Source: Liolophura sinensis (Eukaryota > Mollusca > Polyplacophora > Chitonida > Chitonidae). Taken from it: a DNA stretch of 64,000 nt. Under the pieces are notes generated by a model that worked only from the letters and a program-made list of their open reading frames with translations, was not told where the DNA came from and did not search any database. Below are positions 49,155 to 63,230 of the stretch, piece after piece. Numbering within the stretch: position 1 is the stretch's first letter; each line of letters opens with the position of its first letter. Location of the stretch: the NCBI RefSeq assembly GCF_032854445.1, contig NC_088295.1, positions 47,977,385 to 48,041,384 on the forward strand. Direction: 5' to 3'. Made by a program: the position numbers and the translations under genes.

Positions 49155-50300
49155 TATACCCCGACATGAAAGCAAAGATGTGCCGAGAATTTCCATTAAA
49201 ACAGCAAACTGTCTCACTGTCCGTCCTAGTATATAGTGGCATAAATAAACGTAAACAAGAGTGAACCACACAAAGATAACGGTCCTAGTTAGTCCTAGAT
49301 ATCGACAGCCCGTATCATCTAAACTCCACGATGTGTGTATATATATATATGTATATATACGTATGTCAATATCCAGGCAAGAGATATTCACTTTCCACTT
49401 CAGGTGAACTAATGCAGGTGAAGACCATTAATCACGTGAGCACAGGTAGGCATGTGTAAGCTGTGGCCTGTAGGTAAACTGTAGCACGCGCTTCCTCTAT
49501 GTAACAGTAGCGTTGGTAAAGTTGACTATCTGAGGGTACACGCTAGACTGATGACACCACTACCAGCCCAACTTGATTTATACTCCGCAGATCACCCCCT
49601 AAGATAATACTCAACAATCATTACCACCTTGTTTACAGCACTTCAAATTGGCCGCAGCTTTTCATAGGCCCGCCCGGTCTCTACTGCGCTGTTTGTCCGC
49701 CCTGCCGCGCCGAGGATTCACGGCGAGTCCGCACAGCGGGGCCCCGCTGAAGATTTGTAAGCCTGTCACCGCACTTGTCACACCTTTGGCCCAGGTGAAA
49801 ATTGTCCGGTTTTCATTGTTGGTAGGCCAGGCCTGTCCTGTCCTCGTCACTGGCCGGGGGCTCCCTTGAGAACGATTGTGACGGTGGAACAAAAGACTTT
49901 CTCCCCCTGCCGACTTGTGGCTGGGTAGGTCAGCACGGCTTCTGGTTCGATCACGCGGCTGTCACTAGACCCCGTGATACCACAAGCAACTCAGCAAACT
50001 GCCTTCACTCACAAAGCTTGGGAACGTCACTGTAAAATATTAAAGAAAAAACATGTCCAGATTAGGCGAAAACGGATTTGCCTGTGTTGTTCACACGAAG
50101 TACCATCATTTCCCAGCCATTTTCTAACGTTTAAAATACATGGTCCTCATCTCTAATGCCTATAACGACCCGTAGCTCTAGGCCGATATATATTAAATGT
50201 TACACTGTAGCGACGAGAGCCTGTTGTGAGACGCATCGGGATGAAAGCTTTTGCGCAGGCGCCAAGTAAACAACGAATAGATAGAGAATAAATGCCATTG
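49155..50300 (-). promoter_or_regulatory. fj upstream region with GC-rich block
   Basis: Upstream of the kinase there is a short AT tract (49337-49360) and then a distinctly GC- and CpG-rich block near 49660-49770 (GCCCGCCC, GCCGCGCCGAGG, CGGGGCCCCGC). It is the most GC-rich stretch in the window that is not tied to a repeat. That position suggests a promoter or 5' leader, but no TSS or core element can be read. The plus-strand open frame at 49648-49869 starts at TTG and has no family match, so I take it as chance. Confidence 0.4.
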
Positions 50301-52739
50301 TCCCCGCCCCTTAAGATAGGCTTACTATTGTCGCTGTATTAAATAATTTGGGGGTACCTCTTCTAATGTTACACAAAAACCGCGATGGGGTTTTTCATTT
50401 AGATATGACAGCAGCGATAAACGAGATTTATAAACGTCTTTAGTTCATGCCAATTATATGACCCTGGCAGCCTGAATTTAATCCACACTGAATATGCTGG
50501 AATCTCACACGACACGGGTCTCTACCCACGGGTTTCACAAGACTGACAGTCGGGGTGACGTTTGTGACGAACCGCTACTATCCATCGACAACTCCTTTGT
50601 GCGTTTTACTGCCCAGGCACACAATGGCGTCTAGAAGAGACCATCTAACACTCACAGCACTTCATTAATAACTCTGACACCGAGGTTAACCAGTTTCCCC
50701 CATACAAAACCTCGTAGACGAAATTATAACATGACAACAAATTGACAGACAGACGGTGCTAACATAGCGTGATAAATTATAGCGATTTCGACGTAGAAGT
50801 TATATACTAGGATCAGAACCCAACAGCCTTGATACTGCGATTTTATAGAGAAAACACGCAACTTGATCAAACCAAAACCCACAATAAAACGCGCAATTTT
50901 ATAGTAATACATTGCTTCTTAAACACGGATTGCAATAACAGGCGAAAACGCATGTCTGGTCTATCATGACTCGACTTCTCATATTTCAGTAAATATAAAT
51001 TTATTGTTAACATTTGTAAATGACAACAACAAAAAAAAAAAAATAAAAACACGTGTACTTTCGGGTTTTGTTCTTAATGTTACTTTTAAGCGTATATAGG
51101 TGTGAAGATGTGTGCAAAAAATTAAAAATACATGAATTCGGATGTGAACCAGAAATAACATTTATATTTTGCCTTCATCTTAACCAGGCTGAAGGGTTAC
51201 TCGAATTATGTCTCAATACTAGATATAGTAACGTCTGCAACATGTTTAGAAAATGAGTTGACTGAACTGGGTTTTTTTTTTAAATATAAGAAGACACAAT
51301 ACAAATGCTTCATTTCGGTTGGATGCATGAGAAAAATGTTGTGACGAAATGTTTGTGTACGATTTCATAAATTGTTGGGCCAAAAATGAAAACGCGTGGT
51401 TGTTTGTTAACGTATTTCCAATCAGATGGAAATACATGTGAAAGGAAGCACGGTATACAGGTGAAATATAGCAGGTTAAATATTGCAACCTTTTACCTTG
51501 CTTAACAATCTTCAATAGAAGAAAAAAAACGCAGTTATGGTTTTAGGAATTTTTCACAATCTTAATCTCTCAAGTTTAATGTACCTTCATCTTAAATAAA
51601 GTAGCTGCCACCGATCTGAAAATGCTGTTAGCTCCAGACGTTTCATAGCTTGTAAATTATAGTTAATATACTAAAAAATATCTGTTTTGTTTTACATCTT
51701 TAGTGGATATGTTTAAAGGAAACAAACAAATAAACAATAAAACATCTGAGACTAAGATGTGAAAGTTTGCATGCCGTCTCGAAAATGCAGATGGTCATTC
51801 ATGGAATTTTGGGAGACAAAGGTAATTGTCAGTGAAGACTTTCACATGTACTAAACATGCACCCACGGGCTTCTCCAGATGTTACTCCGGCATACAGATA
51901 CTCACATGAAACAACCGGATCCGTGGGATTTTTTTTCTCACCAGATAGTCAAGTGTCATCCACACTGAGTTGTCTGTTTTTTCCCACATGTAAACTAATG
52001 CACTCTGGATGGACGTCAACCTGCTTTCTTTATCAATTGGGTTTCAATGAGTGCTTGCGTGAATACGACCCCATAGGGTTATCAACACAGCCTCTCCTTA
52101 ACAAACAGGCTTAGGCAAGAATAACATTCCCATTTACAGTAGCTTTAGTCGCTGAACAGGTCGTTTTGAAAAACAATGGTACCGGCTTTTTTTCTTTCTT
52201 TTTTAATGTGGGCAAGTTTGGATAGATGGATATAGACGTTTGAAATAAACCGAGGTCACATTTGAGAGAGCTAAGTAAACAGTGGTCACTGGGGCACTAC
52301 AATAGGGGCCAGGTCACTAAGTAAACCCAGGGATTAACCCACAATGGGGTGCCGGTTGACCACCATTACCCAAGGTGACGAAGTTACCTAACGACTTTAA
52401 CTGTTAGCTATTACAGTTTGTCATAGGGCTAAAGAAACACTGAAGCACGCATAGAAATATAGAATATCTGTAGTGAGCAAGGTCCTGTCTAATATGAGTG
52501 GGCTTCTCATGGATTATCCTTAAGATTATAATCGGATTAACTCTTGAGCAGTGGTACGAACATTTGATAAGGTATATTAACGTCTCTTTGGAATATATGA
52601 TCGGATTACCTTTATAATGTACACTAATCAAAGAGATTAACTGATCTTTGATTTTTTGTGGGAATTAAAGTAGAAAAACCGACACAAGATGAACAATTAT
52701 ACCTAAGATATGTCAAAACCAATCCACGCCCTCTTATGA

Positions 52740-52925
52740 TCAACACAAGATTCGGTCATTCTTGATCAATCATGTCAAATAATTTTAAAAGTGGTTCGAG
52801 AAGAAGCATCGCTTTAGTCATTCTTTATCAATTATGTCCAAAATGATTATAAAATGCATGGTTAGACAAGAGCAAATTTGGTCATTATATGCCAATTATG
52901 TCAAATGATTTTTAAAGTTAATGAC
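52740..52925. repeat. Degenerate ~63 bp tandem repeat, three copies
   Basis: GTCATTCTTGATCAATCATG (52755), GTCATTCTTTATCAATTATG (52817) and GTCATTATATGCCAATTATG (52881) are each followed by TCAAAT/TCCAAA and ATTTTAAA-like segments. Confidence 0.8.
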
Positions 52926-55865
52926 TATAAACTAGCTCCAGAAGGGTCTTTTAGGGTTTCTAGCTATACCTTGGTTAAATAACTCCTTCCGGAAGAGGAC
53001 CTGTCTCACATTTTTATGTCAGGAAAGGCTTGTTCACTGCTGATGCAATGAAAAGAACATTCAGTCACAAGCCGCAAATGTACAGAATTTATGGTTTAAT
53101 ATTATATTAATATATATTACCTGCCTTAACGTCTCCACGAAAAAATTTTGAAAAGATATGCATCGCCCACGCATGACGTTTTCTTCCTACAATTCTTGCA
53201 AGCCATGGGGGAATATTTTGGTGAAGCCTGCTGGTACATGTATATTTCACCAGTTGCATACACGCTTTTTCCCCCCTTTGAATTGCACCTCTTTAAAAAA
53301 AACCCGGTATCATTTATATCAGAGATTTTACGGACGGTATATTCTGTTATACTCTAGCTTACAGTGGTATAAATTAAGCACAATACTGTGTATTAGCCTT
53401 AATACACATAGACCATATTCATTATGTTGCCATGGTAATCCACTTACAAGATGCACGCTATGTTTTTTTTTCCCCCTGATCAAGATATAAGCAATTTAAT
53501 AGTTTCATGCGAGTGGCAATGCGCCGACGCGGGGATTTCCTTAGTGGTTCCGTAGTTTTATAATTTGATGTACTTTATGGCTACACATCATGATACTTAA
53601 AGAAAAAAAATCTGAGGTGGGAGTATGATAAAAGTATCCGTTTAAGAGCTTTGAAGATTTTCCTGCCTGTGTATGTAACACCACAAACACGTGTTTGTAG
53701 GTGTCATTAACTACATACGTACTTAATAACTGCTTGAATTAATTTTTTCCCATAATTTTACATTTTTTCCGGATGATGACAAAAGCTAGAAAAAGACATT
53801 AATTTGTTCCTGCAATATACTTCTGTAGGAAATATGCTATATTACAGAGCTGTTCTTGAAAAAAAACCTTAATTGGTGTTTGTAGTGGAAAAAGTGTCGT
53901 GTATCATAAACCACAGTGTAAGGATATAAGCTTTTGTTGATGTATATGCTTATGTAGCAGTAACACACATTTATTCGTGTAGAGGAGAGTATGTCATAAA
54001 ACGTTCCGCCAGAGTGGGTATAATATTTAGACTATACCCTTCTAACACTTATGAACGAGCTCATCTCTTTGTCCCGTTCTACTGACTTGCCAGTTTGGCC
54101 CTGGGCAAGGAGGCACCGTTTGAACGGTTTTTTCGGCAAAGCGATAAACAAACAAGCGATAAAAAAACACTCATAATAGTTTATCTTCCAGCAAATATAT
54201 TTCATATGCAATAATAACTATACAGATGCATATAGCATGACTACTTCATGTACTACATCGTTTAGTATTGTCACATACCAGTTATGTTAATGACAGGATG
54301 GTATACAGGCTACCAATACAGATATATTGAGGGACATACGTATACAGACTACACGAGAATACTTTCTCTCTGAATCATATTTTATGATAATCACATAACA
54401 TTGTCGCCTATAGCTAAGGTCACAGCTTACAGCTACAGATCTAAGCATTCGAACCCACGGGCTATGGCAATGAGTATTAGGCAGGTATGAAGATAACGCT
54501 GGACTTTAATATCCCTCTCCCTAATGCATACAGTGGAATAAAAGCTCATTAAATATGCTAAATCCAAGTTAATGAAGCGACCACGTTTCTTTTCGCTCAT
54601 TAATTTATGAATAGCGCGATGCATTATTATAAGATGCAAGGTGATATGATAATCGTACATTCCTATACAGAGCTGATAAAGTGAAGCTGAGCTGACTTGG
54701 CATGGGAAAACTGAAAAGCTGTGTTTGGAGTGTGCTACACGAGATTATTAAATTTACACCGGATGGGTCTCCTTTCACAACTGACAGGATAAAATAAACA
54801 CAGAAAGAACCAATAGCCGTATATATATATATACCTGAAGAACTCATTTTACGTAGAACCAGAACGAATTCAACATTCTGAAATTATGAAGCCATTGTCT
54901 ACAAATCATCTATTGTTTCAGGTTATGCTCCACAGATGTTTCATTAAGCCCCTCATGTTTCATGAGGACTGGCCTAATACTGGTCGGTCCAGTGTCATTA
55001 TAAGGTGACTTGGTATAGGGTTTCGCGTCTTAGTGTCTTCGGCATGGAGTTCCAGTGAGACAGCATCATAATGGCTTTGTGTTAGCATTGGGTCTGAATT
55101 GCTACATTGAGACATCGTGGCTATATAACCAAGACATACTCAAAAGCTACGTTGGAACGTTACGTCTATGATAAATCTGTATTTTCAAACAATAAATGCA
55201 TCAGAGGTATCTTAGAGTCAAAATGGCGTACTCATAGCTTGCGAACGCGTAGTTTTACCTTGGACCTAAATGTATATACATCTCTGCAAAATATTTTATC
55301 CGTTCTTTGTGTATGCCAGAGTTGTTAACTCCGTAGCCGTCCTTGCGCTGGCCAGGGTCGAATAGCTGTTACCACATGCACCCAACCGTGAAATTGATCA
55401 ACCCTAATTGATGAGCTGGGTTGATTGGCAGGTGTTGACAGTTGCCCTGCCCCATCGCTCAGATTATTCAATCAGAGGTAACACCTAGCATTGTAACACT
55501 AGAGATTTTGCCTTGCACCAGCTGATGAGCTTTGGACAAAAAAAATTCACAAGCTCTCACACTAATATGACAATTTTAGAGATCAGACCCAAAAAAAAAG
55601 TGAGAAAAAAGGTGAGAAGGAAAATGCGATTACCTGATAGAAATTATTTTGGTCTCTATCAATTGATTAGGAAAAAAAGACAAAGGCACCACCCAGAGAC
55701 TAATTAGACTACATACAGTTGATCATGAGAAAACCTCAGAGGATTTCCGAGGACAAAAATAGCAGTGTCTTTAAGTTATGTTTTTCATGAGTGAATATTA
55801 CAATGTACCCCTATCACATAATACACATATACTATACTGCAATTTTAACTGTATTAATTCAACCC

Positions 55866-55902
55866 CACAGACATAGCTCAATTAATAGAGCAAGATAGAC
55901 AT

Positions 55903-55903
<1 letters not shown>
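55866..55903 (+). repeat. tRNA-like box A fragment of a SINE
   Basis: ACATAGCTCAATTAATAGAG CAAG resembles the box A and D-arm region of a tRNA-derived promoter. No box B follows; the sequence runs straight into an (AT)n tract. It is not a functional tRNA gene. Confidence 0.45.

Positions 55904-55904
<1 letters not shown>

Positions 55905-55999
<95 letters not shown>
55905..55999. repeat. (AT)n microsatellite
   Basis: About 95 bases of AT dinucleotide with one ATGT interruption near 55984. It is the longest AT tract in the window. Confidence 0.97.
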
Positions 56000-56269
56000 G
56001 AATATGTACATTTCTACGCGTGTGTTATCTTTAAATATCCTGGCGTTTGGGTGTATGAGATAAAAGACAACATATGTTACATATATACATATATAGGCGT
56101 GTATAACCTTTATTACGTTATTTGTATCTATTGTTTCCTTGTTTTGTTACACGTGTCATGCCGAATATGTTAAATATGATTGGATGGGCTGACTGTCACC
56201 AAAGCACCTAAGCTTGAAGTCCGAAATATCTAGTGTCATGACAAGACGCACTTTCAAGCCAAACATTAC

Positions 56270-56525
56270 CATGAATCTCCAAACTGAGCAGTATCATCAA
56301 TCTCAGGTATACCAATCATTGTAATCAAATGAATTTTAATAGACCTATAATATTATCCCCAATCTCCAAACCGAACATTGTCTCCAATTTACATACCAAT
56401 CACTGTCATCAATTTACAAACTAAACATTATCACCAGTTTACAAACCAAACATTATCACCAATTTACAAACCAAACATTATCACCAATTTACAAACCAAA
56501 CATTATCACCAATTTACAAACAATT
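56270..56525. repeat. 25 bp tandem array, clean core and degenerate left flank
   Basis: The unit CATTATCACCAATTTACAAA CCAAA is repeated four to five times almost perfectly at 56420-56525. More diverged related units extend left to about 56270 (AATCTCCAAACTGAGCAGTA). Confidence 0.88.
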
Positions 56526-59500
56526 GCAACAAAATGTTTCGCATGCAGAACACACAGCTGGAATATGTACGCTATGGGCATATAGGCCTATATGTACCAG
56601 TTAGCCAAAACTGAAACAGCTGTCGAATCCGGAATGGACCAAGTGAAGTTAAAATAATACGAAGTAGATCTGCAGCATCATTTGGTTAAAAAGTGTGACC
56701 TTGTCCAGATCCAGAACTAGGAAGAATGAAACCTCCAGAGATGGTCGCGTGACTACGACTACATAGTCGATAGGTCAGTTACAACCCAAGCCAGACCACA
56801 TTTATCATAAAAGTTAACCACAAATTAGGTGTATCTCCGTCGAGTATATACGATGGCAATTGCCTTTAAAGATGATGGTGTTTTTTTGTATGTATGTACT
56901 CATTGGTTTCTACGTCGTATTTAAAAATGTTTCCGCCATATGACGATGAGGAGTCATTAGGTGTGTGTACATCAATGTACTGTGTCTTCTTGTGGCAGAG
57001 CAAGTCCATGCCGCCAAGGTAAAATAGATTTTTCAAAAATATTTTTGCATTATCTGATTCAAGAACGTGAGTCACACCATTGCATTGCATGCGTTTGTAA
57101 ACTGTATTTTTAATTGACGTTTTTATTTCTAATCCAACATAATTCTTATAGGCTCACTAATGTTTTATATCATATTAAATCATTCATACATGATTTTGCA
57201 ATGTTTCCAGCAGGTCCATACAAATATTGTATTTCCCAAATACCGCAAAAACGGACTTCCATGCCCCCTATTCAATAACATCGTATAACAAATACTTTTT
57301 TTATTAACTGTTAAATGTATAGGTATACATATATAAGTTGATAAAATGTTTCAGTTTCAAATATATCTTATCCTAACCACAAATATCCGGAGTTAATTTC
57401 AGTGTACATTAAGTCTAGTTTTACTTAAATTTAAAATAGCAACCACAAAGCCTTTTGCCGGTATATAGCAAATACCTTTTGTTATAAAACGACGTTGTTT
57501 CTTTTGCGTGAGAGTTGCCATGACAATGACGCACAGAAAATGTATGTGGTGTTTGCCAAACAAATGGACTGTATCCAGACAACGAAACCGGAAATTCTAT
57601 GGTTTTAAGTGGATCGTGGAAAAAGCTGTCACGTATGCGCGTCTCATGCAAGAGAGAGGAGACAGTTCCTTTGAAATCGTTGTTGTTGTTGTCAGATCAT
57701 CTAGTTACCGGAGTTTGATTGAGAGGCCACTTGTTAATGTGCTCTGATGAAACACGCAAGCTACGGTTTCTTAAGAATGTTCAGATTTGCCTAGAAGGCC
57801 ACCGGAGAAAACTTGAAATAAATAATTGAGTGTGAGGGAAGATGATCCGGGCAAACTTGGGAGTGGGTCCATTTACCCGCTTAATTAATAAGGATATTCA
57901 GTTGCACTCGGCTTACAGCAGAATCATTGAAATTCAAAAACGTTTTATAGAGAATTCACACAAATGATTCTATTAACTGAATTTTAGGTGTTATAGGCTC
58001 AAAACTCAGGTGGCGCCCTCTGTCGACTCGCGCATACGCTGACCACGTATAACATTTTGAGAGATATTCAATGTTGGTGTGAAAACAATCGAAGGCTAAT
58101 TAGAAACTAGGCATTTATAACTACTGAACATAAATGAAGTAAATGACAAAGGTATGAAAGCATGGAGCACAAGACAAGATATTAAAAGTGAATTTAATAG
58201 AAATGGGAACATTCTTCGAGTTTTATCTTCAGATATATGGAAATGGCAATCTGTTTTTTTAAAACAGCATATGACCAGTTGCCCGAATAGCACTGGTGGC
58301 TTGTATGTCTTGTTTGCGACATAAGTCTTCCTGAAAGCACTTTACTTCATTATTTACTTCATATTTAAACACAGAAATATGATATTGTGTAAATATTACT
58401 CTTTACTGACAGCACCTGTCATCCCATAATTGGCGTAACAAAAATTTCACGCTTCTGTAATTTTAGGCAAAACATTTTGTAAGCACTCCGTAGATTTAAA
58501 GCTACGGTTATCATTAACTCTATCAATTTGATTAAATTAAGCGACTGCTCATACGGACATTTACACAGATATTCATATTATCATTTCATTAAATTCATAA
58601 GTAATTACGATATTGCAAAATCAACCTACCGGAAATATTTTAATACAACTGACCTACGTGATTTAAGCACGTGCAGGTGTTCCTTTTGGAACCTTGGGAA
58701 AAAACTTCTGTCAACAATATTTCGGCTCGGTTTGAAGTCACTATAAGATGTCAATCAAAAAATAAGGCCAATACAGTTAATACCAAAGCTTCATTCCATT
58801 CGAATACACAATTTCATGGATGGGTAAGATTTTTCTTTAATCTGTATAAACTCGGTAAATCCTTAGCAAAAGATTATTAAAAGGTTAGCCTATTTTATGT
58901 CGGGTCTTTCAGCTCGTCCCATTGTAAAGTGTAAAAAGAGATTCAACGAGCCTTCTTGAATGGTTGAAGTCATTGACGTTATATCGGAAATCTATTTGAA
59001 CCTCTAAAGCTTGGTCTCTTGTCGTAGATAGACGCCCTTGACGGCGATTCAAGTTTAGTGACTGGTGCTGTTTGAACGCAGAACACAGCTCCGCTACAAA
59101 TAATGCATTCAAGTCGATTTGATCAAAAAATCTAACCTGAATGTACAATATTAACATGTATTTCTCTACATAAATGCATCTACGATGCAGCCGATGGAAT
59201 AAACTTTATTTCTAATATTTAAATCTAGATCTGCACATTTGTAAATGAAGTTTATCCAATAAAAGGGTTTTACTCATGTTAACCTTTGGTCTAATAAAAT
59301 CATTAATATTTTATCATTTATAAGTATATATGCTCTTCTGCTTTTCGCTCAGCTGGTCGAATCTTTACTTATTGGTCCAATAATGGTCGTAAACTTGTAT
59401 ATAAATGGATATGTATACATTGACTCACTATTTCAAGCGTCGATACGGACATCCAGTACTGCCTATAATGTGAAATCTGCCCCGCCTACATTGCCGATAT

Positions 59501-62500
59501 GTGTACTAGCCTTTGACTCATAATTACGACTTTGCATTCTTCCTTTTATTTGAGTTGCGGGTTAGGCAATTCACAAAGTCAATAAGTATGACAAATGTCA
59601 AAAGAGGAGTACAGAGGGTGCTTCACATCTGGTCCTGAAGCCATCTTAGAGGCGTTTAGAACGGTCCATTAAGGGTAAACGTCATCCCAAATAACTATTA
59701 TCACTGCTGGAGATGGCGTGTGTATTTCAGATGTTTAATGCATGTACATATTGAGGACATCTGCAGTGTGTGCATATGTGGCTAGATCCATGTGCCCTTA
59801 ATCCAAAATGAACGAGGATACAACTAGAGGGTACTTCTGAGAATAACAAAATCCTGTGTAACTCCACATACTGAAATCATTGTATGGATACTCTATATTA
59901 AGGCGCACTATCCAGTGATGGTCATGAATACGACGAATGTACCACGTAGATCAGAAATATTCCTAACGATGGATATGTACATGTATATATAAAAATATAT
60001 ACCGAAATAAAGAGTATGCAAAAAAAAAAATGATTTTGTTCTACCCAAAATTAATCTGTTGTAGCACTTCACTGTCAAAACCAAAAGTATGGTACACAGA
60101 GCAAGATGGGGGGGGGGGGGGTGAATTTAGTGTGTGGGTGTTATCACGTGAGTAATCTTAACAATGTGTACGGTAGGTTAACGAGTGATACACAGGCCAC
60201 TTTAATTCCCACGCCCAGTCGTATTAAATTAGTTGTCATTCAGTGTCTCTGTCTAATCAAGCAAGATGCAGGAAATGCACCGAAAACCTTAACCTGACGA
60301 AAAAAAATATATGCCCTCCATACTTCATGCTTGGTGGTACATCCCTCTGATTAATTGCACGAAAATGTTAAATGTACTAATTAACAGTGAAACATCAAAA
60401 TACTAAAACATACCAAAGAGCGAGGTAAAAATACAGAGTATATAACTTACCTAATCTTCCGCGGTTTTTTGTGTGACATCTAAGGACACTATTTTCAACT
60501 TTTACATTGAAATAAAAGCATTAGGTCAAAAAACAACACACAGACTATATAAAAGCGCAGCCTACGTAAGTTTCCCTGCAGCGTGTGAAAAAACATAAGA
60601 TTCGAAAATGTGTACACAATTCGAATGGTCGAAACAACAACTCCATAATGTATGTAGTAGTACACGGACTGAATTGATATTCAAGTTTGACTCCTATCCA
60701 ATCAGACCATCTCTCCTAGCAGAGATTTGGCTTCCGAAAAGGACGTCACCTTCTCAACCATGCTTGTATAGCCTACGACCGCCTGTTCTTAGAATCAGTC
60801 ATCGATCCTGTCAATAATTTCGAATTTTCACTTTGCATATCTATAAATGTTTGATTGGATAACAATTAATAATGCATACACATAAAGCAAAAGCAACACA
60901 GCATGTATACAAATTGTGATCAAAAGAGAAATCTCTTATCGACAAGGCATAGGGCTCAAGCTTCCAAGTGTGTAAGTATATTGCCAAGGGCAAAAAATGG
61001 CCGTGTCAACGTACATTTAGGGAATATTCGTCGATATCTCGATGTCTCGATACGGGGATTTCACATATTCCTCCTAGCATTGGAGGAAGTATTCTGTAGA
61101 GCATCGCGTGCTACTACACAACATGTCTACGGCGTATAGTTTTCCTGTCGATTAAGGCCTGCCTGAGGGACAAATGGAGGTAAAAATGAGGCTTTGCAAA
61201 GGAGATGAAACAGGGCGAACAACGAAATTAATCATGTCTCTCCTCAGGGGGACTAGCGAGTTGTTTTTGATCTTCCATTAAATAAAAAATTCCCCGCATG
61301 TATGAGACAGCTCACAGAGACAAATTACAAGGATGCCTGGCCAAACAGCTAGTGAACAGATCTTAAGTAGCATTTTGGCCATACTGAGACAGCATACCTT
61401 ATTGTTTTATATTCGGGTTGTTGTGGGTTGAGATATAAATGTCCGAAGGTCTGTATTGCTAGCAGGTTTAGGACCGAGGATATAGGTTCCACAAAGACTG
61501 TACATATTGTACAAAGCGGAATTCGCTCTCTGTTCGGGAAGCACCCCTCAGAATCAATCCAAGATGGCCGCTTCGGAGGATAAAGTTCCGGAAACTACAC
61601 ACAGCTTAAATCAGTCTGCATTTTTACACGTTTTTAGCATCCTCTAAGACATCAGATGGTACCAGAGGAAACTGAACACGTGGAAAAACAATGCTCTTAG
61701 AACAATAGCGCCATGAAGAGTTGGAAGATTCGCTCCTGTGCGACTGGGTCGTTTATACACCCGAAACAAAGATACGCCATCTTGACACCAGATGGGTAGC
61801 AGCCACCTTGACCGTGGGTCATTGGCCAGCACAACCGGTAGTGACGTCGAACCCAATTCCAGACGTCGGATACAAATTTGTCTTTCATTGTCAATGCACA
61901 ACTATTGTCGCCTTTTATCGTTCGCAGTTGTCTCAAAATATTTGTCTCGGGACGCGTTTCAAAACGGTTTTAATTCAGAACAGATGTACAGAACCGATTG
62001 TTAGCCGCCATAGTTTCTTACCTCTTTTAAAGTGCCATAACATAAATGAAGGCCAGATCTTTCATAAATATTTTTCGACGATTTTTGCCTATTGTGTAGC
62101 TGTCATAAACTGATTATGAATCCATATAGATTGTGATAATCATTTCAGGACCAAATGTGGACGTTAGATAAACAGCCGATTGTGTAAGTTGTTAATAGAA
62201 GGATGGTGTAATTCAATACATTTGCACAGCGGGCACAGCACAGCTGTCCTGACACCGCGCGTACATGGGCGGCGAAGAATAACACACTTAACATCGAGAT
62301 CTGCATGACGAGTGATGGTATCAAGCATTATTGTTTTTTTGCACGACATATTTTGAGAAAAGTCTAGTACCATATGTAAACATTTCTCTATTTTGTTAAA
62401 AATAATAAAACCACAAAGTACGGGAAACATAAAATGTGTGTTCAACCGTAAATCACACCTGAAATCTTTATTGCTTTTCTCAATATAGATTCAACCAATT

Positions 62501-63230
62501 TCATAAAGAAACTGAGAATAAAATGTTGATTTATGCCATATATATATTAATACATCCAGATTTAATAAGCATTATTTCTGTCAGTGCTATTCGTGTAAAT
62601 CCAAGTAATCTTTCTTCTGAACCCATGTAATAATATACATCCAGATTTAATTACACAGAGCTATTTTGTATAAATCATATTCGCGTGAACCAATATTAAT
62701 CTCGCCCAGGTTCGTGTACTGCATGTGTGTTTTTCTCATATCCAGCCAAACATCTGTATAATAAATGAATTACGCATGCATAACAAATTTTGATTCAGGC
62801 ATATATCCTTCTGACGTGTTTTGCCAAGTAATGGAAGTTTGAGGAATGAAACAAAATGTGTAAACACATATCTGCGTTCAAATATCAATTTTCTAGAATT
62901 GTGTTGTGATATAAAAAATGATATAATGTTTTTATACAGTGACATCCATAGATATTGTTTTGTCGTTTGTATACGCCACTAAGTATGTGTTCAGGTATAT
63001 GTAACTGTATCTATAATAAAGGCAATGTATAACAGTATATATAAAATCAGGTGATGGGAGCTATACTAAAATAACACGATGCACTTGATTTTAGAATTAA
63101 CATTTGTTTATCTTTATCAATAAACGTATGTGAAAATCTGAAAAAAAGAAGCTGGACATGTATGAAATCACCTTATGTAATCGTGGTGACAAGACCTAAT
63201 ACATGACGGCATGTCAACTTACTGCATGAC
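56526..63230. other. Gene-poor interval upstream of the 30 bp array
   Basis: No repeat family or gene recognised. At 61564 an ATG in the context CCAAGATGGCCGC opens a 27-codon frame beginning MAASEDKVPE and ending at TAA, without a good splice donor. It could be a first exon or a chance start. The 130-codon frame at 61721-62113 begins at TTG and has no match. Confidence 0.45.
60108..60121. repeat. G-run (about 14 G)
   Basis: A guanine homopolymer after GCAAGAT. It creates a false ORF start with glycine codons. Confidence 0.85.

Noticed and set aside
48136-49269. Several frames of 80-90 codons on both strands across the kinase gene
   Set aside because: They are shadows of the four-jointed coding sequence in other frames.
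49155-49391. 79-residue N-terminal extension of four-jointed
   Set aside because: It is encoded partly by an AT microsatellite and would add a second hydrophobic segment; the ATG at 49154 places the signal anchor normally.
49648-49869. 73-codon plus-strand frame resembling a mitochondrial presequence
   Set aside because: It begins at TTG, not ATG, lies in the GC-rich fj upstream block where long frames arise by chance, and has no downstream exons.
61721-62113. 130-codon plus-strand frame
   Set aside because: It starts at TTG, has no recognisable motif, is not in frame with the nearby ATG at 61564, and has no consistent splice sites.
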